64,000 nt of DNA from Mycteria americana (GCF_035582795.1 NW_027445436.1:4958770-5022769), one strand, 5' to 3'. Shown: positions 11,653 through 22,631, numbered from the stretch's first letter. The notes: generated by a model from the letters alone, not told the origin. Numbers and translations: made by a program.

Positions 11653-12560
11653 AATGGTGAATAGAGAAGGATTTAGAGGACGAGGAAGGGGAAGGCTCTC
11701 TGAAAGTAGAGGAGGACTGGGGAGACAAGAGAAAGAAGTAGAATTCTTAGTAGACACAGGTGCTTCTTTCTCTGTTTTAAATCAAGAATTGATACCTGTG
11801 AGTAAAGACTTTGTGACTGTAGTGGGAGCTACTGGCCAACAGGAAAAGGTGTTCTTTCTAAAACCCCTCAATTTTAAAGATTTGCACCCTGTGGTGGCCA
11901 ATCCTTATACTTTACTTACTAAATTACAAGTATGGTTTACAGTATTAGATTTGAAAGATGCATTCTTCTGCTTGCCTCTGGCCAAGGAGAGCCAAAACCT
12001 GTTTGCATTTGAATGGGAAAGTCCTACTACTGGTAGGAAAACCCAACTTACCTGGACAGTGTTACCCCAAGGTTTTAAGAACAGTCCAACCATCTTTGGG
12101 AACCAATTAGCATGAGAACTTGAGACATGGGATCCTCCCTCCAGAGACGGAACTCTTCTACATTATGTGGATGACTTATTAATAGCAACTGAAACAAAGT
12201 CAGATTGTATTCAATGGACTACTGAATGGGTATTGAGTCTCTCAACAGAAAGCTCAGATGGTGCGACAGCAAGTAACCTACCTTGGATACAAGCTATCTG
12301 GAGGACAACGAGAATTAGGAACGGAACGAAAAGAAGCCATCTGCAGAACCCCCTCCCTCAAACGGTAAGGGAACTCAGGACCTTCTTGGGAATGACAGGT
12401 TGGTGTTGATTATGGATTTACAATTAATATGAACTTTTGAAAAACAATCCTACTCAATTGATTTGGTCCAGAGAAGCTCAAAATGCATTCAAAACACTTA
12501 AAAAGGAACTGATGAAGGCCCCAGCCCTGGGCCTACCTGACGTTACTAAATGCTTCTGGC
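11653..12560 (+). pseudogene. pol: protease-reverse transcriptase remnant of provirus C
   Basis: An Arg/Gly-rich stretch (RGRGRG) leads to the protease active site FLVDTGASFSVL (about 11742-11778). A deletion then joins protease to reverse transcriptase. VLDLKDAFF carries the first catalytic Asp, LPQGFKNSPTIF follows, and YVDD is at 12164-12175 after an in-frame stop near 12112. The frame then breaks repeatedly (FLGMTGWC at about 12387-12408 precedes a stop). Inactive. Confidence 0.88.
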
Positions 12561-12654
12561 TGTTTTCAACTTGAAGTAAGCAAAGGGTGGCCAGGGTGCC
12601 TACGAGCTGTGGCAGCTGTAGTACTACCAGATTTAAAAGAAGAACCCCTGGAAG

Positions 12655-13110
12655 ATGCACAAGACTCCTGGTTCATGGATGGAAGCAGCTTCGTCCGACA
12701 AGGTATTTGAAAGGCTGGGTACGCGGTGACAACAGCAAGCAAAGTAATTGAATCTCAATCATTACCTGCTGGAACATCAGCTCAAAAGGCTGAAATTATT
12801 GCCCTGACTAGGGCCCTGGAATTGGCAAAAGGGAAAAAGATAAATATATGGACGGACTCCAAATATGCCTTTGGACTTGTCCACGCTCACGGAGCAATTT
12901 GGAAGGAACGAGGACTACTAACCACACAAGGGAGACAGATCAAGCATGCTGAGGAAATCCTTCACCTATCAGAAGCAGTCCGACTGCCAACCAAAGTCGC
13001 TATCATGCACTGCCGAGGACACCTGAAGGGTAACACTGACCAGGAAAAAGGGAACAGGTTGGCTGATTATGAGGCTAAACAGGCAGCGGAGAGAATGCAA
13101 AAGATTTTAA
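12655..13110 (+). pseudogene. pol: RNase H remnant of provirus C
   Basis: WFMDGSSFVRQG near 12668 holds the first acidic residue. After one stop the frame from 12726 reads through ALTRALELAKG, WTDSKYAFG and HCRGHLKG, giving the remaining catalytic acids and the His region of a retroviral RNase H. It is the best preserved domain of C, with only one in-frame stop seen. Confidence 0.85.
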
Positions 13111-13229
13111 CCTTAATTCCGGATAATAGAAGTAGGAGTCTAGGTGACCAAGAAAATGTTGAATATTCTAGGGCTGATAAAGAATTAATAGAAGAAATGG
13201 GAGGGCAGGTTCCCTCCAAAGGATGGGCC

Positions 13230-14133
13230 CACTTGAGTGATGGCAGGATTATAATTCCTGCCAAACAGGTATGGGGAGTTGTTAAAGAAGAACACAATAA
13301 GATACATTGGGGGGCAGATTCCCTGTATAAATTTTAAAATAAAAAATTAATAGGGAGAAATTTGTATACTACAGTTCGACAGGTGACTCAGCAATGTGAA
13401 ATATGTTTCAAAAATAATCCCAATACAGGTAACTGGGCACAATTAGGAAGTATTGGGAGAGGAAATGTACCAGGGGACCACTGGCAAACTGATTTCTCTG
13501 AACTTCCAAGAAAAGGGGGGTACAGATACTTATTGGTACTTACAGACACCTTTTCCGGATGGCCAGAGGCGTTCCCTTGTAGGACAAACAAAGCAAGAGA
13601 AGTAACTAAGGTATTATTAAATGAAATAATACCTCGATTTGGGGTACCTACGGTCATTTCATCAGATAAGGGGTACACAGTTTTGTGCAGAAGTAGTGCA
13701 ACAGGTCAGCAAGCTATTAGGAATCGATTGGCAATTACACACACCCTATCAAGCACTACCTATTGCACTACTTTGGATACGTGTAAAACCTAGGGCCAAA
13801 GAAAATCTGAGCCCTTTTGAGATATTATATGGGAGGCCATATCAGGCCAAATATCAAGGGGAAGATTTGAATCAGCTGAGAAATTATTATTTACAAAATT
13901 ATGTTATATCCTTAGGAAAACAATGGGAAAAGATTAATAAGACTGTTTTGGGAACCAGAGCAAAAGGGTTAGATCACCCAATCCACCCATTTAGCCCTGG
14001 AGATTGGGTTTATGTTAAGAATTTTTCAGGTGACCCATTGGAGGAGAAGTGGAATGGACCTTATCAGGTGTTGCTAACCACTTTCACTGCAATCAAGATT
14101 AAAGAGCAGACAGCTTGGATCCATTACTCCTGA
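13230..14133 (+). pseudogene. pol: Integrase remnant of provirus C
   Basis: A His-His-Cys-Cys start (EEHNKIHWG, then CEIC at about 13400) contains a TAA near 13335. WQTDFSEL gives the first catalytic Asp. The second (SSDKG near 13665) is followed by a frameshift to the frame opening at 13639. The catalytic Glu region is lost in a small deletion (HTPYQ runs straight into later sequence). The C-terminal part has SPGDWVYVKNF and EEKWNGPYQVLLTT, the usual SH3-like end. The frame ends 66 bp before the env ATG. Confidence 0.87.
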
Positions 14134-14198
14134 GTAAAGAAACCTTCTGAACCACGATGGACCATTGAAAGTGTTGGAGATTTGAAATTACGCTTACG

Positions 14199-14958
14199 AT
14201 GATAACTTTATTGACTTTAAGCTTATCAGTAGATGCTTGGAAGGAGAACTTGTATTATAATGTGATTCAGATGATAGCGAATGCTGTAGGGGCTAAGGAT
14301 TGTTGGATTTGTACTGCCCTACCGAGAGGTAACATGAGACTCCCTTTGTACAGCATAGGGTCGACTCATTGGAATTGTGACAATAATACTTGGCCTGAGT
14401 TTTGGAAAAGACAAGATGGAGGATATTGTAGTTATGATAATTCAAGCTATGAGATCAGACCAAGATTTGACCTGCAGATACTAGATAATAGCACCCAGAT
14501 TCTAGTTAGCAATATCTTCCCTTAGTAAGGTTGTGTTGCAAAATCGAATGGCATTAGATGTATTGACTGCCAAAGAAGGAGGTGTATGTATGATCATTAA
14601 TACCAGTTGCTGTGCATATATCAATAAACAGATAGAAGCAGGTCTAAATGCACTCTGGGAGAAAACACAAATATTCCAGGAAGTATCTTTGGATGATACT
14701 TCATTGGGGCTTTGAGATTTATGGGATAAATTGACTTCTTGGCTTCCCAACTTTGGATGGTTGAAACAATTATTAATTGGATTAATTACTTTGGCGATTT
14801 TAGGAATATTTGTTTGTGTATTTCTTAAATGTTTTCTTTGGTGTCACCGAAATTCAGCAGAGACGTACAGTGACTGGAAAAGAAACAAGATTAGGCATCA
14901 AGTAGAAACGGGAAGGTATTTTACTCAGACCCTTGAAGAAAAGGATGAAATATTATGA
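14199..14958 (+). pseudogene. env: env remnant of provirus C, SU-TM deletion
   Basis: ATG at 14199, then a short surface-subunit start with a CWIC (CXXC) motif and two NNT/NSS-type sugar sites. After a stop near 14523 the frame moves to the transmembrane subunit, which keeps the LQNRMALDVL segment and a CX6CC cysteine pattern at about 14590-14617, both typical of gammaretroviral-type Env. A hydrophobic anchor lies at about 14776-14838 and a cytoplasmic tail ends at 14958. Most of SU and the cleavage/fusion region are missing, so it cannot work as Env. Confidence 0.87.
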
Positions 14959-14991
14959 ATTTTGAAAACATAAAATAATTAGGGATAACAC

Positions 14992-15009
14992 CCTTTTAGG
15001 CCTAAAAGG
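14992..15009. other. 18-bp perfect palindrome near the C polypurine tract
   Basis: CCTTTTAGGCCTAAAAGG equals its own reverse complement. It lies 34 bp after the env stop and about 140 bp before the polypurine tract. No function is assigned. Confidence 0.9.
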
Positions 15010-15148
15010 ATTTGAAAGTCGTAGTTAAAGAGCCTTACTATTTTAAATAGTAATTTTATTGATTTTATTGTAGTTTTTGTAATAAGCTTCGTTTCAGACA
15101 TAATAAAACTGTATATTGAGGACTGTAGCGAGTAAGCTACAAGCCCTC

Positions 15149-15166
15149 AAAAAGAAAAGGGGGAAA
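15149..15166 (+). promoter_or_regulatory. Polypurine tract of provirus C
   Basis: An unbroken purine run AAAAAGAAAAGGGGGAAA directly precedes the TG of the 3' LTR at 15167, the usual plus-strand primer position. Confidence 0.85.
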
Positions 15167-15693
15167 TGAAAGGGTTAAATCCCTGACAGTCCCTGACTAA
15201 GACATAGACTTGCATTTTTTTTTTAGTTTCACTCATCCTTGTTCTCTTTTGTTCTCTTCCCCTGCAAAGATAGTTTTGGTTACCTGCTGAGCAGAGTTGA
15301 TGGTGGAACATCTCCTGTGACTTCTTACCTGATAGGACTAAGCAGGCCTTGAGCAAGCTCGTTAGGCTTCCTAATTAAATCACTGATAAGAGGAACTTAG
15401 GACAATTGTGCCAAAGATAAGCACCAAAGAACTAGCTTAAATCGACCCCCTTGTAACATTCCAAGGCCTGATGAGCTAACTCAATGACTATATATGGACA
15501 AAGGAAGCCCAAAGTTCAACTAGTGGACAACGTGAGGAAGACTATGGAAGACCACCGGGAGGGTGAAAAGACCCTAACCCTAATTTTACTGCGCATGCTT
15601 GGACTATGTAAATGAATTCCGGGAACTCATCACCATAAAACTGCCCTTTTCAAGAAATCTGATGAATATGTATGATTTTTCTGTATATGAACT
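15167..15693 (+). repeat. Truncated type-1 3' LTR of provirus C
   Basis: It matches 9785-10316 almost base for base (one short deletion near 15467), then stops at CTGTATATGAAC. The expected R/U5 does not follow directly. A second LTR starts instead. Confidence 0.9.
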
Positions 15694-16373
15694 TGAAAAG
15701 AGCTAAAATCCCCAAAGACAAAAAGAAATGCTGTAAATATCTTGGTTGCTCAATGTTTCCTTTTAGTCTCCCTTTCGCAGATAATTTGGCCTAGCTTGCC
15801 AGTAAGCTTAGATAGCAGAATTGCTAACGAGCTTTCTTTATTTGACCTAATCATTAGAGTAAGAATGCTTTGCCTGTGTTAAATCCTTGGTTAGCGGAGA
15901 TAGTTGCAATGAAGATAGATAAAAAGGAATTCTTCAGGCCCTGTGTCCCTGGAAAGGGCTGATAAGGAGAAACTACACAAGAACCACCTGATTTTGGATA
16001 TGCAAGGAAGGTATGAGTAAGACAAAGATGGACTGAGCATGCGTAAAGACAAAGTTCAGTCAGCGGTCAGAGTGATGAAGACTACTGACTTCCTCCAACG
16101 ACCACCAGAGGATCCCTAACGACCACCTAAGGACTTAAGTACGCATGGGTCAGGGACATTTACATATATTAATGAGTTCCAAGAAATCTCATGTTTATAT
16201 AAATTAATCTTATGAATATGTATATTTTGCAACATATAACCTCTGTGATCTTGCTTGTTTGTCGGAGCACTTGTGGCGGAGCAATCCCCAGTGCTGCCCA
16301 GCGCTGCAATAAAGAATACCTGCTTAATAGTCATCCCGACTATTGAGTTCTGATTTCGGCTTTTCACGGCAAC
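15694..16373 (+). repeat. Type-2 LTR fused to the C 3' LTR
   Basis: It begins TGAAAAGAGC and ends CACGGCAACA, 680 bp. U3 differs from type 1, but the last ~115 bp, with AATAAA at 16308-16313, are the same as in type 1. No target duplication sits at the internal junction, whereas GAAG flanks the whole provirus. Confidence 0.87.
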
Positions 16374-16621
16374 AGAAGAAATTCAATTATACAAGAGATT
16401 TTGTATTCTATTTCTGTAAATTTGGTGAATCATTCATAAGTTTGTGGTACTATTATGCAAGTTATACTGATAAAATATGTATGCTTGGGAAAAAATTTCA
16501 ACTGATCCTGCCAGAATTTTTAGTATCTTTTTATTCAGAGATATTTGACATCAACCGGAGCCCTTCAGAGACTGAATATGGTAGGAAAAAGATGAATCTG
16601 TGATTCTGAATTCAAATTTTA
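16374..16621. other. Spacer between proviruses C and D
   Basis: About 250 bp of AT-rich DNA with no recognised feature. Confidence 0.6.
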
Positions 16622-16626
16622 CACTC

Positions 16627-16866
16627 TGTTGCGTTAAGAGTTACTGTCGCGTTACAAATAGGAGTCTGAGGAGTGGCTGGGGGGGAACCCTCCCGTAGAG
16701 TCACGAGGTTCAGACAGGACCCTCTTGCTTTCTAAACTCCTTCTCCGAGAGGAGTCTAGGTGCAGCTAGGGGGTCCTGTCTGAACCTCGTGACTCTACGG
16801 GAGGGTTCCCCCCCAGCCACTCCTCAGACTCCTATTTGTAACGCGACAGTAACTCTTAACGCAACA
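16627..16866. repeat. Perfect foldback of U5 replacing the 5' LTR of D
   Basis: 16627-16722 and 16771-16866 are exact reverse complements (96/96 bp) around a 48-bp loop. The loop plus left arm (144 bp) is the terminal U5 of the D LTR in inverted orientation, matching about 23785-23934. The right arm is the last 96 bp of the same U5 in normal orientation. There is no U3 or R in normal orientation. Both outer ends are therefore U5 ends (TG..., ...CA). Confidence 0.95.
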
Positions 16867-16874
16867 GAAAAAAT

Positions 16875-16892
16875 TGGCGTAGTCGGCAGGAT
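16875..16892 (+). promoter_or_regulatory. Primer-binding site, tRNA-Ser type
   Basis: TGGCGTAGTCGGCAGGAT is the complement of a vertebrate serine tRNA 3' end. It lies 8 bp after the LTR end and only 4 bp before the first ATG. Confidence 0.85.
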
Positions 16893-16896
16893 TGCC

Positions 16897-17424
16897 ATGG
16901 ATAAACTGCTGCAAAAATACAAATGTGCCCCTTCCCAGGCTGGGAAGGAGTGGGCTCAAAAATTTTGAAAGAATGAAGAGAAAGTGAGAGAATGCATTGA
17001 GCAGTGTCAGGCTGTGCAAAGGTTTGGAGTGAAAAAAGGTGAAGGTGTAATTTGTGCGGTGTTAGGAGCCTGTTTGTCTTGTGCTCAGCAAGAAGCTGAG
17101 AAAACCCCTGCTCCCAAACTAGTTTCCGATGCGGAATATTCAACTTTAGAATCGGAAAATGAGGTGTTGAAGTCATCATTGGCCTTTGAGAGGGAGACAG
17201 GAAAAACACTAAGAACCCGAGTTGATAACCTTGTGAGTGAAAATGATAACCTTGTGAGTGAAAATGATAAACTTGTGAGCAAGAATGATAAACTTGTGCG
17301 TGAGAATAATAAACGTATGAGTGAGAATAATAAACTTGTGAGTGAGAATAATCATCTTAAACAATTTCTGGAAAGGGTTAATCAGCTGCTAGATAAAATG
17401 CAACCTTCTGCTCCAGTTGAGTAG
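16897..17424 (+). pseudogene. gag-position coiled-coil gene of provirus D
   Basis: ATG at 16897, almost touching the primer site. One in-frame TGA at 16966-16968, and otherwise the frame is open to TAG at 17422. The product would be about 175 residues. The first 60 residues are basic/cysteine-containing. From about residue 80 on is a long coiled coil with six consecutive 7-residue units of the LVSENDK type (DNA period 21 bp, 17227-17355). The frame continues past the TAG into an acidic segment. I do not see capsid or zinc-knuckle motifs. The closest idea is the ENS-1/ERNI coiled-coil region, uncertain. Confidence 0.7.
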
Positions 17425-18150
17425 ATTCATAGATTAACGCGTGGTGCAAACCCTGAAATTGGGGATGGTGATTTTTGGTTTGACAGTGATGATCATGAGG
17501 TCAAAGGTACCTCCGATTCTGAGCCTCAATTGATTTCCTTACGACCTTTGGTTAAAACTGAGACCGCTGTTGATGATGATGACGAAATCTGCACTACTGT
17601 GCGAACAATTCCATGGTCACCATTGGTCCAATCTCTGGGTAAAAAGAATAACCCAGCTGGGGAGAATTGCCTAGCTGGAAAACCCCCAACCCACAAGGAA
17701 AGTGCACCTTCTGCACCAGGCCTAATTGATGAGGCGGAATCTCAACAAAAAAACCTTTCATCCCCGGGGAGGGCAGTGAGCCACCCTGCTTGGCAGGTAT
17801 TAGCAATTCAATGGCTGTCTGATGAATGCTCTGACCCTATCATTGTCATTCCCGTTGGACCCCGAAAAATATTGGTAAACTTTCTTATTGACACCAGGGC
17901 CCAAATGTCAGTAATTACCCATGAAACAGCACAAACCCTGGGCATAAGACCTGGCCAATGCAGGGTTAAATTCACAGGAATGGAAAAGGAATGCACCACT
18001 GAAAAAAATTCACCCTGGTTGCCAGAAGAACGAAGATTAACCAGGGCAGAGGTATTAGCCGGTGCTGCATATACTAACATTCTAGGATTTGAGATATGGG
18101 TGTATGTGGAAACTCCCAGATGGAACTGTGTGGAGTTCTGCAAGAGGTAA
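17425..18150 (+). pseudogene. Acidic linker and protease remnant of provirus D
   Basis: The frame of the coiled-coil gene continues past its stop: an acidic part (DDDDEI near 17571) and then an aspartic-protease-like segment FLIDTRAQMSVITHE at about 17881-17925. The usual D-T/S-G active site reads DTRA, so it would be inactive. The ILGFEIW segment near 18080 fits a protease C-terminal strand. A frameshift near 18120-18150 separates it from the reverse transcriptase. Confidence 0.7.
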
Positions 18151-18620
18151 AAAGGAATCAGGCATAGTGAAACTGAGTCTGTTACAAACACCTATACCCT
18201 TACCCCCCTCTAAAATCACTAATGTTCGGCAATATTCATCTCCAGCAGCAGCGCTTATGGGGATTGACGGGGTGGTAACGGAATTGGAAAAAAGAGGCAT
18301 CATTAAAAGGACTCATTCGCCCTATAATTCACCAGTGTGGCCAGTAAAGAAACCAACCGGGCAATGGCGTTTTACAGTGGATTACCGACAGTTAAACGCT
18401 AACACTACACCTTTGACTGCCGCAGTTCCAAACATGGCAAAAATAGTGACACTGATACAGGGAGCTGCCCATCCCTGGATGACTGCCTTGGCAGGAAAAG
18501 TACACCGGATTAGCACCCGGTGGATCTCACCCTCTTTTTTAACCCTGCCGGTTAAATACAACCGAGCACGTTTGTTTCCTTTTTGTGTTCACAGGAATCC
18601 TGAAAGAAGATGACTCCAAT
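18151..18620 (+). pseudogene. pol: Reverse transcriptase N-terminal remnant of provirus D
   Basis: YNSPVWPVKKPTGQWRFTVD and YRQLNANTTPL (about 18318-18416) are fingers-domain motifs of retroviral reverse transcriptase. The sequence then collapses near 18490-18620 with no YXDD palm, RNase H or integrase before env sequence begins. So nearly all of pol is deleted. Confidence 0.8.
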
Positions 18621-18804
18621 TGAAGTAGATGTCTGCAAAATGCGGCAAGGGGAGTTGTATTGGAATCAAAGTATACTTTAAATTCAGCAGCATTTTGCAG
18701 ACAACTCCTTTGATGTGTAGCCAGAAAGACCCAGAATGGCCATGGTCCCAAGCCCACATTAAATACAATGGAATTATTTGAACATGTGCCATCAAAGAAA
18801 ATTT

Positions 18805-19826
18805 AAACTTAGCTACTGTAATTATGCATGGTTCCCATGTGTTCTCAAGACACGAGTGGAGCTGGGATAACGGATGGCTTCCACTCCTGAAGGGAAAAGC
18901 AGGAGAAGAAATCCAGGTAGGATGTAGAATGATCAACGGATCAACCCATGAAAAGGTCACATCCATGACAATATCCAACATTTCCAGAAATCCAATAGCG
19001 TCAAAGTCTTGTGTCACTGACGAGTGGGATTGTTGGTATAACTTTACTCTGGTGGGACCCACTATTGTGGCTTGTGTATGGCAACAACACTGTACAGGGC
19101 CAGGGATGTCAAAGCAACACTGTATAGGGCTGTCATTCTGGTTCAGAATATATATGATTGAACCTGATCCAACTACACCACCTGACCTAACCTCACCCAC
19201 TCCATTTGACACACTGCAAGATGGAGTTAGGAATGTACCCATTTTCATCACGGTATCTTACAATGACCCTTGGGACCATGCATTGTCACGATATAGTGCA
19301 AGCACTGGAACACAACAAAACAGAAGGAACTTAAGTATCTCTGTTCTAGTTATGCATGGAAATGAAGTATACTCAAAAGATGAGTGGAGTTGGAATGACT
19401 CTCTTCGGATGGCCAGAATTCAAGCCATTCCAGGGAAGACAATACAGATTAGCTGCCGAGTAACTAATGGGTCCACTTACCATAGGCCGACTGAAATTAA
19501 AACAGTCTATACTGACTCTTCCAGACCGGAAAATTATAAGGCTGAGTGTTACAAAATAACCAAACCAAATTCAGATTGCTGGTACAATCTTACCTTTACC
19601 AAACCTATAATTGTGTACTGTCTTTGGGGTTACAGAGGCACCGAATTACTATTTGAATTTATGATTGATACAGCAACATCTGTGCCAGTTGCAAAGGATA
19701 AGGAACCTCTGCCCCCACAAATGTCTGAAAATGTATCGACTCGGCCTCCCATTAGTCTAACTCCTTTCATCTTCAACACAGGCCCTTACATAATTAAAAA
19801 TACAGGTCAGCAACAAGTGCTGTTTA
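18805..19826 (+). pseudogene. env: env surface region of provirus D with duplicated module
   Basis: An open frame from 18824 to the CR1 insertion near 19826. Two related modules are visible: about 18821-19080 and 19351-19635. Both share VMHG, EWSW, a Cys before NGST, a second Cys, then DCWYN(F/L)T and IV.C.W. Spacing of the cysteines suggests two immunoglobulin-like or similar beta domains, each with sugar sites. The start codon and signal peptide are not evident because pol sequence is deleted just upstream. The frame is cut by CR1. Confidence 0.7.
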
Positions 19827-21056
19827 CAGAATCACAGAATCACAGAATCATATAGGTTGGAAAGGACCTTTAAGATCATCGAGTCCAGCCATAAACCTAA
19901 CACTACCAAAACCACCACTACACCATGTCTCTAAGCACCTCATCCAAACGTCCTTTAAATACCTCCAGGGATGGCGACTCAACCACTTCCCTGGGCAGCC
20001 TGTTCCAATGCTCCATAACCCTCTCGGTGAAGAAAAATTTCCTAATATCCAGTCTAAACCTCCCCTGGCACAACTTGAGGCCATTTCCTCTTGTCCTATC
20101 ACTTGTTACCTGGGAGAAGAGACCGACCCCCACCTCTCTACAACCTCCTTTCAGGTAGTTGAAGAGAGCGATAAGGTCTCCCCTCAGCCTCCTTTTCTCC
20201 AGGCTAAACAGTCCCAGCTCCCTCAGCTGCTCCTCATAAGACTTCTGCTCCAGACCCTTCACCAGCTTCGTTGCCCTTCTCTGGACACGCTCCAGCACCT
20301 CAATATCCCTCTTGTAGTGGGGGGCCCAAAACTGAACACAGTATTTGAGGTGCGGCCTCACCAGTGCCGAGTACAGGGGCACGATCACTTCCCTAGTCCT
20401 GCTGGCCACACTATTCCTGATACAAGCCAGGATGCCATTGGCTTTCTTGGCCACCTGGGCACACTGCTGGCTCATATTCAGGCGGCTGTCAACAAACACC
20501 CCCAGGTCCTTTTCTGCCAGGCAGCTTTCCAGCCACTCTTCCCCAAGCCTGTAGCGTTGCATGGGGTTGCTGTGGCCCAAGTGCAGGACCTTGCACTTGG
20601 CCTTGTTAAACCTCATACAATTGACCTCGGCCCATCGATCCAGCCTGTCCAGGTCCCTCTGCAGAGCCTGCCTACCCTCCAGCAGATCAACACTCCCACA
20701 CAACTTGGTGTCGTCTGCAAACTTACTGAGAGTACACTCGATCCCTTTGTCCAGATCATTGATAAAGATGTTAAACAGAACTTGCCCCAACACCGAGCCC
20801 TGGGGAACACCGCTTGTGACCGGCCGCCAACTGGAGTAGACTCCATTCACCACCACTCTTTGGGCCCGGCCGTCCAGCCAGTTCTTTACCCAGCGAAGAG
20901 TACACCCGTCCACGCCATGAGCAGCCAGTTTCTCCAGGAGAATGCTGTGGGAAACCGTGTCAAAGGCTTTACTGAAGTCTAGATAGACAACATCCACAGC
21001 CTTTCCCTCATCCACTAGGCGGGTCACCTTGTCATAGAAGGAGATCAGGTTGGTAA
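19827..21056 (-). mobile_element. CR1 LINE inserted in env of provirus D
   Basis: Minus-strand CR1 of about 1.23 kb. The 3' octamer tail (AATCACAG units) is at 19827-19847. An uninterrupted 369-codon frame (21027-19918) covers reverse transcriptase from [13 protein letters not shown] through GVPQGSVLG and FADDTKL to [21 protein letters not shown] lies on both sides (19821-19826 and 21064-21069), a candidate duplication. It is 5'-truncated (no endonuclease), so not autonomous, but the frame is undamaged. Confidence 0.93.
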
Positions 21057-22587
21057 ATCAGGTTGTTTAATCCGTCATACTCCCTCAAACGGGTGGAATT
21101 AGCAATGCAGACTAATATCTCTGCAATTAAACCTACCTGTTCACCATTCCTGAGCACATCTTACGCAGGATGGTCAGCATGGTTACATAAACGGACTCTA
21201 ATCTCTCCAAAACGATCAAAGAGAGATGTGACTGGTGTCTTAGGAACGGGACTGGGGAGTCTTAAACAGCATAGATGCTGAAGTACTTGCTAATAAATTA
21301 GCCACAGTAACCAATGACTTGAGTGCCCTGAAACACCCTTTACAATCTTCTCTTTCAGCTCTGGGAGCTAACCAATGGCTCTTATCGGATATGTTGCCTC
21401 AGTGGGGAAAGGTAAATGAGAAGGACCACCAGTTAATTGTGGATGCACTTGGTGCAGCCCAAACGAATGTTTCTTTAGCTCTTAGTTGTATCCAAGCTCA
21501 ATTGTGGATGCAATCTATAGTAGCTGCAATTATATGGGAAGGCGAGGAAGGCACCCTGCCCACTGAAATTCGAAAGGTAATTTGGGATAATGCAACTGAA
21601 TTTGAGAAAGAATTCCAATCCTGGTGGTATCCAGTTGATTTCACCTACGACCCTACTGACGGCAAAGCCACAGCTTTTGTCTTAACAATACGCAATGCTT
21701 CGGTATACACCATATACCCAATCATTGCATTGGGGTTGAATCACAATGGAACTATACTCTATCCATTAGAACATAGAGTATGGGCCCAACAAAATGGGAA
21801 CCTATGGCAAACTATTGATGTGAATGCATGTGTTGTACGGGAACAACAAGGATTTATTCGTGAGAGTAACACCCTCAAAGCCCAAGACATTTGTCTTGAC
21901 ACGGAACAAAATGTTTGCCATTTTGAAGTACAACCAGATGAAGCCCCTGAAACTGTACTTGTATATATCAGGAAAGGGTGCACTTGCATGAGAACCTTTT
22001 GTGATTCTGTATTTGTAGATAACGCCACTGTAGATATAGGTAATCACTCAAATGTTTGTGTTTGTAACTTTTCCAAAATTATGGGATGTGACTTCAACTA
22101 TTCAGCTCCTGTCACAACTCACCAACTGCTGCAAGCTGACTATACACTGTATCAAGACTTATTACCTGCCCCTATTGGAATGAACCTCACATTGGTGAGA
22201 AAACTACTGCAACACGATGACCTGAATCAACTGCTGGAACGCATCCGGAAAAATGGGCATAAGACATTAGTCACTGTCCACCATGACGCGGAAGAGATAC
22301 ATCACGTCTTAGAACGAGTGAAGAAAGATGGAGGACACCATTGGTGGGACACTTTGCTAGGATGGTCGCCGACCGCAACTGGAATTCTCAATAAGATGCT
22401 TCATCCAGTTGTTGTTCTGCTAATGCTCACTGTGATATGCTTCATTCTAACCATCGCGCTGTATGTTAGACTCTGGACTATGGTAAAGCGTTTGTCTCAT
22501 CAAATATCCCCACAAGACATATACGTACTCGATAATCCTCCCCACGAGAACGTATGTGATACACCCAAGGCATTCCAAATATCTTGA
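21057..22587 (+). pseudogene. env: env cleavage/transmembrane region of provirus D
   Basis: After the CR1 the env continues. A furin-type RSKR lies near 21218, followed by a glycine-rich segment that would be the fusion peptide. A frameshift near 21255-21265 follows, then a 430-codon open frame to TGA at 22585-22587. It has many NXT/S sites and a cysteine-rich middle (CTCMRTFC, CVCNFSKIMGC). A membrane anchor (VVVLLMLTVICFILTIAL) lies at about 22408-22461, with a short tail after it. It is damaged by the frameshift and by the CR1. Confidence 0.75.
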
Positions 22588-22631
22588 GCTGTTATGAAGC
22601 TTGAGTGACTATAGTCACGGGGTGGATTACA

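Larger units (their letters stand above)
9785..16373 (+). mobile_element. Gamma-type provirus C with composite 3' LTR
   Basis: 5' LTR 9785-10450, primer site, repeated leader, gag remnant, pro/pol remnant, env remnant, polypurine tract, and a 3' end made of a partial same-type LTR plus a complete second-type LTR. A 4-bp GAAG flanks the whole unit (9781-9784 and 16374-16377), the duplication size of gammaretroviruses. Gag and pol resemble proviruses E, F and G in this window. Most of gag and parts of pol and env are deleted, and multiple stops remain. Confidence 0.88.

Noticed and set aside
16627..16866. Library or assembly foldback artefact
   Set aside because: An artefact would not place an inverted LTR end exactly beside a 5-bp duplication matching the other end of the provirus, with the primer site in register. 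Read-level confirmation is still worthwhile.
20008..20982. 324-codon plus-strand open frame
   Set aside because: It is the antisense shadow of the CR1 reverse-transcriptase gene.
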